DNA of 5,141 bases from an uncultured Bacilli bacterium (GTDB lineage: Bacteria > Bacillota_I > Bacilli_A > RF39 > UBA660). Numbering within the stretch: position 1 is the stretch's first letter; the number at the start of each line of letters is the position of its first letter. This document shows positions 1 through 5,141 of this stretch, piece by piece. The DNA lies in assembly GCA_934096785.1 (NCBI GenBank), contig CAKONA010000084.1:1-5141 (forward strand), written 5' to 3'. A model generated the notes under the pieces. The model had not been told where the DNA came from. It ran no database searches and saw nothing but the letters and a program-made list of their open reading frames with translations. Both the position numbers and the translations under genes were made by a program.

Positions 1-828
1 ATAATAAAAAAACATAAGTTAAATTCTTCTAATGAAACATTTAAAGAAATTAATGCTGAACAAAATTATAATCAAGGTAAGAATTTTAATGGTGTTTTAG
101 GAGTGAATGAATATAAAGAAACAACTGCAAATTTTGAAACTGATAGTTGGAGCGATATTATTAGTAATGTAAAATTAGGCAATACAAATGGATATAATGT
201 TGGGGATACTAAAGAAATTGATTTAGGAGACTTAGGTAAACATATTGTAAGAATAGCAAATACTTCAACACCAAGCGAATGTTCTACTGAAGGATTTTCG
301 CAAACTGCTTGTGGTTTTGTTATTGAGTTTGTTGATAACATAACACATTATAAAATGATAGATTCTACTTCTGCCACAAATGCTGGTGGTTGGCCTACTA
401 CGGATGCATATCGTTATTTAAACAATGATATATATAATTCTTTTCCATCTGATTTGAAAGACTATATAATAGATACTTATGTTGTATCAGGGCATGGAAA
501 AGATGTTACTGATAATCTTATTTCTAATGACAAATTATTCTTATTAGCACCTGTTGAAATGTTTGGTGATATTTCTTCTTGGGGAAACGGATATACGTAT
601 GATTATGATAAGAATGTGACAAGACAACTTGATTATTATAAAAGTATTGGAGTTACTGGTACAAACTATTCTGGCGTTGTTAAAAGTGATGGATATTGGT
701 TGAGAAGTGCATATGCATATACTGATAAGAATTATTATATGATTAATGTAAAAGGAGGCTGGGATGATTCAGTTATTTATTCTGTTTTTCTTCCTGCTGG
801 TATTTCACCTGCTTTCAGATTAGGATAA
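1..828 (+). CDS. DUF6273-type surface protein, C-terminal part (5' end outside window)
   Basis: The frame is open from base 1 without a stop and encodes 275 residues, so this is the C-terminal part of a longer protein. A GTG at 103 is in frame but has no ribosome binding site and reads as an internal valine. Fragment residues 1-48 are a polar Asn/Lys-rich linker. From the SWSD motif near residue 49 the protein matches my memory of DUF6273 proteins of gut Bacilli: GNTNGYNVGDTKEIDLG, then HIVRIANTSTPSECS, a paired-cysteine segment (Cys94 and Cys104), GGWPTTDAYRYLNNDIY, and a C-terminal YWLRSA...ISPAFRLG signature, the most typical part of the family. These domains usually sit at the C-terminus of secreted or cell-wall proteins. 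The molecular function is unknown, and no catalytic motif or membrane segment is visible in this part. Family assignment is by recognition, not search. The gene ends in TAA and is followed at once by a terminator, so it closes its transcription unit. Confidence 0.8.
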   Translation: MIKKHKLNSSNETFKEINAEQNYNQGKNFNGVLGVNEYKETTANFETDSWSDIISNVKLGNTNGYNVGDTKEIDLGDLGKHIVRIANTSTPSECSTEGFSQTACGFVIEFVDNITHYKMIDSTSATNAGGWPTTDAYRYLNNDIYNSFPSDLKDYIIDTYVVSGHGKDVTDNLISNDKLFLLAPVEMFGDISSWGNGYTYDYDKNVTRQLDYYKSIGVTGTNYSGVVKSDGYWLRSAYAYTDKNYYMINVKGGWDDSVIYSVFLPAGISPAFRLG

Positions 829-875
829 GCAATATTATTTTATAATATGGCAATACTATAATGGTGTTGCTTTTT
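828..875 (+). terminator. Rho-independent terminator after the DUF6273-type gene, with alternative folds
   Basis: A compact hairpin pairs GCAATAC (850-856) with GTGTTGC (864-870) through seven pairs including one G-U. It is followed by five T residues at 871-875, a normal intrinsic terminator. A longer 12-pair stem, 828-839 with 860-871, can form instead and uses the same U tract. A third hairpin, 829-838 with 842-851 (one mismatch, three-base loop), excludes the long stem. It also shares bases 850-851 with the compact one. Confidence 0.75.
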
Positions 876-901
876 GATTGTATGTGTAAAGTAAGTATAA
901 A
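874..901 (+). promoter_or_regulatory. Candidate distal glmS promoter
   Basis: TTGATT at 874-879 resembles a sigma-A -35 box (four of six matches). It is followed after 16 bases by TATAAA at 896-901. Initiation near 908 would leave a leader of about 45 bases before the glmS start. The -35 overlaps the end of the upstream terminator's T tract. This is the candidate with the better -35 and spacing. Confidence 0.45.
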
Positions 902-929
902 GTAGATATCTTTTTCTAAAAAAGTAAGA

Positions 930-935
930 TATAAT
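930..935 (+). promoter_or_regulatory. Candidate proximal -10 box for glmS
   Basis: A perfect TATAAT lies at 930-935, but the region 16-18 bases upstream has no recognisable -35 and there is no TG extension. Initiation near 942 would put the ribosome binding site at the extreme 5' end of the mRNA. It is therefore weaker than the distal candidate, despite the perfect hexamer, or may need an activator. Confidence 0.35.
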
Positions 936-953
936 TTATATAAGGAGAATGAT

Positions 954-2756
954 ATGTGCGGAATAGTAGGTTATAAGGGAAAAAGAAATGTTAAAGAGGT
1001 ATTGTTAAACTCTCTTGAAACTTTAGAATATAGAGGTTATGATTCAGCAGGTATGGCTGTTCTTGATAAAGGAAAGGTTAGAATAGTTAAGTCTGTTGGT
1101 AAAATAGAATGTTTAAGAAATAAAGTAAAAAGGTTTGACTTTGATAATGCAAGTTGTGGTATTGCTCATACTAGATGGGCTACTCATGGAAAGGTTAGTG
1201 AAGAAAATAGTCATCCTCATAAAGTTGGAAGAGTAGTACTTGTACATAATGGAATTATTGAAAATTATAAAGAGATAGAAGAGTTAGTAAAGAATTATAA
1301 ATTTAAAAGTGAAACTGATACTGAGAGAGTATGTGCATTAATAGATTCATATTATAATGGAGATAATGAACTTGAAGCTATTGAAAAGGCTATTGAACAA
1401 GTTAAGGGTAGTTATGCTTTAGGTATTATGTTTGAAGGAAAAGATAAACTATATGGAGTTAAGAAGGATGCTCCTTTAGTACTTGGAGTTGGAAATAATG
1501 AATATTTCTTATCTAGTGATATATCTGCGTTTTTGAATTATACTAAGGAACATATATTTCTTGAAGATAATGAAATTGTTGAAATAGGTGATGGTTTTGA
1601 TATCTATTATAATGGAATAATAATACCTAAGAAGACTGAGACTGCTAGTTATGATATGGAAAGTGCTCAGAAGGGTGGATATGACCACTTTATGGTTAAG
1701 GAAATCAATGATCAAGAAGAGGTTGCTAAGAAGTTATATGCTAAATATATAGTTAATGACTCTGAATTTAGTGATGCTGTTGTTGATTTAAGTAAATATA
1801 AAAGAGTTGATTTTGTAGCATGTGGTAGTGCTTATCATGCTGCTTTAGTTGGCAAATATTTTATAGATAAGTATTCTACTGATAGAGATTTTTACTGTAA
1901 TGTATATCCTGCGAGTGAGTATAGATATACTAATCATTATTTTGATAAGGATGTTCTTGTAGTAGTATTATCTCAAAGTGGAGAGACTGCTGATACTTTA
2001 GCAAGTCTTCGTATGTGTAAGGAAGAAGGTGTTGATACCTTGGCAATCGTTAATGTTGTTTCATCAACAATTGCTCGTGAAGCTGATATGGTTATGCCTA
2101 TGCTTGCTGGACCTGAGATATGTGTTGCGACTACTAAAGGATATTTTAGTCAAAGCTATATATGTAGTTTACTTGCATTAAAACTTATGTATAGAAAGAG
2201 AATTATTGATAAGAAAGAATTAGTTAGAATCTTTGAAGAATTTAAGAAGTTACCAAAGTATATTAAGAAAGTTATTAATTGTGATGATTACTTAAATGTA
2301 GCTAAATCTATATATAAAGAAAAAGATATGTATTATATAGGTCGTGGAATTGATATATATAGTTGTTATGAAGCAAGCTTAAAACTTAAAGAAATATCAT
2401 ATATTCATAGTGAATGTTTTGCGGCTGGTGAACTTAAACATGGACCAATAGCGTTAGTATCTAAAAATACACCTGTAATTGCTTTATTAACTGAATTCTC
2501 TGTTAGTGATAAAACAATAAGCAATGTTATTGAGGCTAAAAGTAGAGGTGCTAAGATAATAACTATCAGAAAAGAAAGTATTAATATAGATAAAAATATT
2601 AGTGACTTTGATATAGTTGTTCCACTTACTAGTGAGTATTGTCAAAACTTAGTACTTATGGTTGCATGTCAGTTATTAGCATACAATGTAGCTAAATTAA
2701 ATAAATGTGATATAGATAAACCTAGAAACTTAGCTAAAAGTGTAACTGTAGAATAG
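954..2756 (+). CDS. glmS: Glutamine--fructose-6-phosphate aminotransferase (isomerizing), GlmS
   Basis: The 600-residue enzyme makes glucosamine-6-phosphate from fructose-6-phosphate and glutamine in the cytoplasm, the first committed step to UDP-GlcNAc and peptidoglycan. The start is fixed by catalytic Cys2 (MCGIVGY), the glutaminase nucleophile, and by AAGGAG at 942-947. The N-terminal class II glutamine amidotransferase domain (about 2-220) has RGYDSAG (27-33), RWATHG (74-79), HNGIIENY (98-105) and ETDTE (120-124). Two SIS isomerase domains follow: one at about 285-420 with CGSAYHA and SQSGETADTL, and one at about 450-590 with KLKEISYIH and GELKHGP. Glu480, His496 and Lys595 match the E. 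coli catalytic residues Glu488, His504 and Lys603. The C-terminus DKPRNLAKSVTVE is canonical, and the length is close to E. coli's 609. Oddities are KEINDQEEV (249-257) where KEIYEQP is usual, and TTKGYFSQ (393-400) where STKAYTSQ is usual. Transcription is probably monocistronic, with terminators on both sides. Confidence 0.97.
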   Translation: MCGIVGYKGKRNVKEVLLNSLETLEYRGYDSAGMAVLDKGKVRIVKSVGKIECLRNKVKRFDFDNASCGIAHTRWATHGKVSEENSHPHKVGRVVLVHNGIIENYKEIEELVKNYKFKSETDTERVCALIDSYYNGDNELEAIEKAIEQVKGSYALGIMFEGKDKLYGVKKDAPLVLGVGNNEYFLSSDISAFLNYTKEHIFLEDNEIVEIGDGFDIYYNGIIIPKKTETASYDMESAQKGGYDHFMVKEINDQEEVAKKLYAKYIVNDSEFSDAVVDLSKYKRVDFVACGSAYHAALVGKYFIDKYSTDRDFYCNVYPASEYRYTNHYFDKDVLVVVLSQSGETADTLASLRMCKEEGVDTLAIVNVVSSTIAREADMVMPMLAGPEICVATTKGYFSQSYICSLLALKLMYRKRIIDKKELVRIFEEFKKLPKYIKKVINCDDYLNVAKSIYKEKDMYYIGRGIDIYSCYEASLKLKEISYIHSECFAAGELKHGPIALVSKNTPVIALLTEFSVSDKTISNVIEAKSRGAKIITIRKESINIDKNISDFDIVVPLTSEYCQNLVLMVACQLLAYNVAKLNKCDIDKPRNLAKSVTVE

Positions 2757-2762
2757 AATAAT

Positions 2763-2792
2763 AACTCTATTAGGAATACTAGTAGAGTTTTT
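2763..2792 (+). terminator. Rho-independent terminator of glmS
   Basis: An 11-pair stem joins 2763-2773 (AACTCTATTAG) to 2779-2789 (CTAGTAGAGTT) across the five-base loop GAATA, with one G-U pair. The stem runs into five T residues at 2788-2792. It starts seven bases after the glmS stop codon and separates glmS from the AbiE promoter. Confidence 0.88.
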
Positions 2793-2805
2793 AAATTTGT
2801 TGTTA

Positions 2806-2834
2806 TTTACTTTTGTTACACAATATAATATAAT
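2806..2834 (+). promoter_or_regulatory. Promoter of the abiE operon
   Basis: TTTACT at 2806-2811 (four of six matches to TTGACA) is followed after exactly 17 bases by a perfect TATAAT at 2829-2834. A second TATAAT at 2824-2829 overlaps it by one base but has poor spacing. Initiation near 2841 would give a leader of only about 18 bases. Confidence 0.65.
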
Positions 2835-2850
2835 GTATGTACGAAAGTAA
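2807..2850 (+). promoter_or_regulatory. Putative AbiEi operator: inverted repeat bracketing the -10 box
   Basis: The left arm TTACTTTTG-T-TACA (2807-2820) is complementary to the right arm TGTA-CGAAAGTAA (2838-2850). Twelve of 13 positions pair, with one unpaired T at 2816. The 17-base centre holds the -10 box, the left arm covers the -35 and the right arm covers the expected start site. AbiEi of Streptococcus agalactiae is known to repress its own promoter through inverted repeats. The role here is inferred from position and symmetry. Confidence 0.5.
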
Positions 2851-2858
2851 GTGATGAA

Positions 2859-3443
2859 ATGAACAAGGAAAAAGAATTAAAAGAATTTTTAAAGAATAAT
2901 CATGGTTATATTACAACTTCTGAATTAGTAAGTTTGAATATTTGTAAGCCTTGTATTGAACATTATGTGAAACGTGGAATTATTGAAAAAGTTTCTCATG
3001 GTTTATATATGGATACTAATTTAATTGAAGATGAATATTATATTTTGCAAAGAAGATATCCTGATGTTGTTTTTTCTTATAATACTGCCCTTCATATATT
3101 GAATTTGACAAATAGAGTGCCTTCTAAAGTTGATATATCTGTTCCTAGAAATAAGAGAATTAGAGGAAATTACAATGTTCATTATGTCTCTTTAAAAAAA
3201 TATGAAATTGGTATTATAGAAGTGTTGACACCACTTAATAATCCTGTTAAAGTATATAATGCTGAAAGATGCATATGTGACATATTAAAAGAGAAAGATA
3301 CTTTTGATTTAGAACTTAGAAATAAGATTTTAAACTATTACTTTAGTAGTAAAGATAAAAATATTGAGTTACTATTAGAGTATGCTAAAATATTTAATAT
3401 TTATGACAAAGTTAGTTTGATTATGGGGGTGATGATGAAATAA
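2859..3443 (+). CDS. abiEi: AbiEi-family type IV antitoxin and transcriptional autorepressor
   Basis: The 194-residue protein is close in length to known AbiEi antitoxins. Residues 6-50 look like the AbiEi N-terminal winged helix: a start helix, GYITTSELV (16-24), a recognition-helix region ending in VKRGIIEKV (37-45), and the wing HGLYM (47-51). The next stretch has the family pattern DEYYILQRRYPDVVFSYNTAL (58-78) and HILNLTNRVPSKVDISVPR (79-97). Residues from about 130 form the helical C-terminal part, with YNAERCICDIL (133-143) and LLEYAKIFNIYDKV (172-185). In studied systems the N-terminal domain represses the operon and the C-terminal domain counters the toxin, with no lasting protein complex (hence type IV). 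The start is the only ATG in frame after the upstream stop at 2826. Its ribosome binding site is poor: only GTGAT (2851-2855) could pair with 16S rRNA. The stop codon overlaps the toxin start by one base. Confidence 0.88.
   Translation: MNKEKELKEFLKNNHGYITTSELVSLNICKPCIEHYVKRGIIEKVSHGLYMDTNLIEDEYYILQRRYPDVVFSYNTALHILNLTNRVPSKVDISVPRNKRIRGNYNVHYVSLKKYEIGIIEVLTPLNNPVKVYNAERCICDILKEKDTFDLELRNKILNYYFSSKDKNIELLLEYAKIFNIYDKVSLIMGVMMK
3425..3433 (+). promoter_or_regulatory. Ribosome binding site of the toxin gene, inside the antitoxin gene
   Basis: GGGGGTGAT lies in the last codons of the antitoxin gene and differs at one position from the ideal GGAGGTGAT. Its end is nine bases before the ATG at 3443. 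It supports that start and is much stronger than the site before the antitoxin gene. Termination on TAATG could also couple the two genes. Confidence 0.6.
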
Positions 3444-4165
3444 TGAATATTAAAGATTTTAAATCGAAGATTAAAGAAATAGAAAGTAAAAATAATCTAA
3501 GTCATTATGAGACTTTACAACGTTTTATGTTTGAAAGAATATTGGAAAGAATTTCAGTTTCTGATTATTCTGGCAATTTTATATTAAAAGGTGGCTTATT
3601 ATTATCTGCTATGTTTGGTATAGATAATAGAACTACTAAAGATATGGATACTACAATTATAGGTATAGATATATCTAAGGAAAATATGATAAAAATTCTA
3701 AATGAAATATTAGCTATTAAATTAAATGATGGAGTAAAGTTTAATATTGTTAATGTGACTGATATTAAAGAAGATGATGAATATGGAGGAAATAAATACC
3801 ATATAGTAGGAGAAACTTTTAATTTAAAAATTAATTTAGAAATAGATATATCTACTGGAGATAGAGTTACTCCAAGAGAATTAAAATATAGTTATCCTTT
3901 ATTATTTGAAGATAGAACAATAATAATTAATTCTTATAATATTGAAACAATTTTAGTTGAAAAGATTGAGACAATATTAAGAAGAGGAACTTTTAATAGT
4001 AGAATGAAAGATTATTATGATGTTTATTATTTTTTAAGCAATATGAATAATGAAATAAATATGGAATACCTAATAAAATCTTTCACTAATACTTTTGATA
4101 AAAGAGATTCGATGAGTTACTTAAAAGATTATATACAAATATTAGATAATATTGAGAATAGTTAA
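3443..4165 (+). CDS. abiEii: AbiEii/AbiGii-family nucleotidyltransferase toxin
   Basis: The 240-residue protein has the layout of AbiEii-type toxins with a DNA polymerase beta-like nucleotidyltransferase fold. FILKGGLLLS (46-55) is the family's N-terminal glycine motif (GG here rather than GS). RTTKDMDTTI (63-72) supplies the DxD metal-binding pair Asp67/Asp69. NLKINLEIDIS (127-137) supplies a further conserved acidic position, Asp135. ETILVEKIETILRRG (168-182) and RMKDYYDVYYFL (187-198) form the usual Lys/Arg-rich and KDYYD motifs of the C-terminal half. All expected motifs are present, so the toxin appears intact. Related enzymes act by transferring nucleotides: MenT toxins of Mycobacterium tuberculosis modify tRNA acceptor ends, and AbiEii of S. 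agalactiae binds GTP and is bacteriostatic. The target here is unknown. The gene is co-transcribed with the antitoxin through the TAATG overlap. The pair probably gives abortive phage resistance, element maintenance or both. No terminator is visible downstream. Confidence 0.9.
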   Translation: MNIKDFKSKIKEIESKNNLSHYETLQRFMFERILERISVSDYSGNFILKGGLLLSAMFGIDNRTTKDMDTTIIGIDISKENMIKILNEILAIKLNDGVKFNIVNVTDIKEDDEYGGNKYHIVGETFNLKINLEIDISTGDRVTPRELKYSYPLLFEDRTIIINSYNIETILVEKIETILRRGTFNSRMKDYYDVYYFLSNMNNEINMEYLIKSFTNTFDKRDSMSYLKDYIQILDNIENS

Positions 4166-4369
4166 AACATGATAAATCAGTGGAATTTATATAGTAAGAA
4201 ATATAAGTATGCTAACCATATAGAGTTTAATATAATAGTTCATTTAGTAAAAGCATTAATTTTAAAATTAAATATTGTATGAAAAAAGATGTGTAAAATT
4301 TATGAAAATGTATTATGTTTGATAGAAATAAAATTTTTATTATAGTATAATCATAATAGGAGTTTTGAT
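4166..4369 (+). other. Gap between the toxin gene and the lamin-tail gene
   Basis: No convincing gene, RNA or terminator is seen in the first three quarters of this gap. It contains a perfect all-AT 16-base palindrome at 4256-4271 (TTAATTTT then AAAATTAA) with no loop or U tract, and an isolated TATAAT at 4231-4236 without a -35. The last 50 bases hold the promoter and ribosome binding site of the next gene. Confidence 0.5.
4319..4351 (+). promoter_or_regulatory. Promoter of the lamin-tail protein gene
   Basis: TTGATA at 4319-4324 (five of six -35 matches) is followed after 16 bases by TATAGT at 4341-4346 (five of six -10 matches). A perfect TATAAT at 4346-4351 overlaps it but is 21 bases from that -35. 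Either -10 gives a leader of about 12-18 bases that includes the ribosome binding site AGGAG at 4358-4362. Confidence 0.6.
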
Positions 4370-5141
4370 ATGGGATTTAATTTTAAGAAACTTAGAAATA
4401 ATATTGCATTTTTTATAGTAGCTATTCTTGTGATAGTTGTTTTAACTATATTAAATTATGTATCTGATAGAAAAGTAAATTCTCTTGATAAATCTGATCT
4501 TGTAGATGGAGAAGTTAATATAAATAAGCTTGTTATAAATGAAATTATGACATCTAATAAAGGCGCTTATGCTGATAGTAATGGTAAAATATATGATTAT
4601 GTAGAAATATATAATGGTAATGATAAGGATATTAATCTTAAAGATTATGGTCTTAGTGATGAAGAAGATAAGGTTAAGTGGGTATTTCCTGAAACTATTA
4701 TTGGACCTAAAGAGTATGTTGTTGTGTTCTTAAGTGGCAATAGAAGTGAAGGATTGTATGCTAACTTTAAACTTAAGGCTTCTGGTGGAGAAGTGATGAC
4801 TTTATTTAAACCTAATGGTAAGGTGGTTGATGCTGTTACTACAGTTTCACTTGATGGAAATAATGTTATGGCTCGTGATTTGGATGGTAAGTGGGTTGTT
4901 CAAACTGAGGCTACTCCAGGACATGCGAATACTAAGGAAGGAAGAGGTGAATTCTTAGCATCACTTATAAGTGATGAAGATAAAGTTGTTGAAATAAATG
5001 AAATACTTGCGAATAACAAAGGCAACTTTAAAAATAAGAATGGTGAATATAGTGGATATATTGAAGTTAAAAATGTAAGTAAAAACAGAGTTAATCTTGC
5101 TAATTATGGACTTTCTAATAGTGAGATTGCTTCATTTAAAT
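4370..5141 (+). CDS. Membrane-anchored lamin-tail-domain protein, N-terminal part (3' end outside window)
   Basis: AGGAG at 4358-4362, seven bases before the ATG, fixes the start. The frame stays open for 257 codons to the window edge. Residues 1-11 are basic and followed by one hydrophobic segment (about 12-31), an uncleaved signal-anchor by appearance, so the rest should face outward. A lamin-tail (LTD) domain covers about 53-170: LVINEIMTSN (54-63), DYVEIYN (76-82), INLKDYGLSD (88-97), KWVFPETIIGP (103-113), YVVVFLSG (116-123), NFKLKASGGE (132-141) and VVDAV (152-156). It is followed by ATPGHAN (181-187). A second LTD starts at about 207 with VEINEILANNKG and continues to ANYGLSNSE before the cut. 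In Bacillota such LTDs are common in envelope proteins and often precede a CotH-like kinase domain. That domain, if present, would lie beyond the window, so no enzymatic role is claimed. No upstream gene shares its promoter. Confidence 0.8.
   Translation, partial: MGFNFKKLRNNIAFFIVAILVIVVLTILNYVSDRKVNSLDKSDLVDGEVNINKLVINEIMTSNKGAYADSNGKIYDYVEIYNGNDKDINLKDYGLSDEEDKVKWVFPETIIGPKEYVVVFLSGNRSEGLYANFKLKASGGEVMTLFKPNGKVVDAVTTVSLDGNNVMARDLDGKWVVQTEATPGHANTKEGRGEFLASLISDEDKVVEINEILANNKGNFKNKNGEYSGYIEVKNVSKNRVNLANYGLSNSEIASFK

Noticed and set aside
103..105. GTG as the start of the first gene
   Set aside because: The frame is open from base 1 and there is no purine-rich site before the GTG, so it is an internal codon of a gene cut by the window edge.
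72..341. Open reading frame on the minus strand inside the DUF6273-type gene
   Set aside because: It is antisense to a gene with recognisable family motifs, has no family features of its own and no ribosome binding site was recognised.
876..953. glmS ribozyme or another riboswitch in the glmS leader
   Set aside because: The space is too short for the ribozyme, and no conserved core or stable multi-helix fold could be seen.
1509..1715. Open reading frame on the minus strand inside glmS
   Set aside because: It is a shadow of the glmS coding sequence; its low-complexity Ile/Ser/Tyr-rich product reflects AT-rich antisense codons.
4256..4271. Perfect palindrome TTAATTTTAAAATTAA as a terminator or operator
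   Set aside because: It is made only of A and T, has no loop and no T tract after it; such palindromes arise easily in DNA this AT-rich.
4169..4282. A 37-codon + strand frame just after the toxin gene (starts MINQWNLYSKK)
   Set aside because: It has no ribosome binding site, no promoter of its own and no recognisable motif; a frame this short is expected by chance.
2757..4369. Direct repeats or attachment sites bounding the AbiE cassette as a mobile element
   Set aside because: Comparing the two flanking gaps by eye shows no shared direct repeat, and there is no tRNA, integrase or transposase in the window.

Overview
The window is strongly AT-rich and every convincing gene lies on the + strand. 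Short intergenic gaps, TATAAT-like promoters, purine-rich ribosome binding sites and U-tailed hairpins point to a low-GC Bacillota or Mycoplasmatota-like bacterium. The DUF6273-type and lamin-tail surface proteins resemble those of uncultured gut Bacilli such as RF39 or Erysipelotrichales relatives; this placement is inference. Visible Trp codons are TGG and every complete gene ends in TAA or TAG, so nothing indicates reassignment of TGA to Trp.

Bases 1-828 are the 3' part of a DUF6273-type, probably cell-surface, protein. Its reading frame is open from base 1, so the gene starts outside the window. It ends in a hairpin/U-tract terminator at 828-875. A short leader with two candidate -10 boxes, each preceded by the same 8-mer, leads to glmS (954-2756). 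This is a full-length glucosamine-6-phosphate synthase, the entry step of amino-sugar and peptidoglycan precursor synthesis, and it has its own strong terminator at 2763-2792. No glmS ribozyme fits in its leader.

Bases 2806-4165 hold a complete two-gene AbiE-type (type IV) toxin-antitoxin and phage-defence module: an AbiEi-family antitoxin/repressor followed, with a one-base overlap, by an AbiEii-family nucleotidyltransferase toxin. A good promoter precedes it. A 13-14 nt inverted repeat brackets the -10 box, with one arm on the -35 and the other on the expected transcription start, which suits autorepression by AbiEi. The module is bounded upstream by the glmS terminator, but no terminator is visible after the toxin gene.

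After a 204-base gap with no convincing gene, a new promoter and ribosome binding site start a membrane-anchored extracellular protein at 4370 with one complete and one incomplete lamin-tail domain. It runs off the right edge. The layout is a defence cassette lying between a housekeeping gene and an envelope gene. The AbiE pair is the only system in the window with an evident accessory function, and it belongs to a known family; the putative operator is the most useful new detail.
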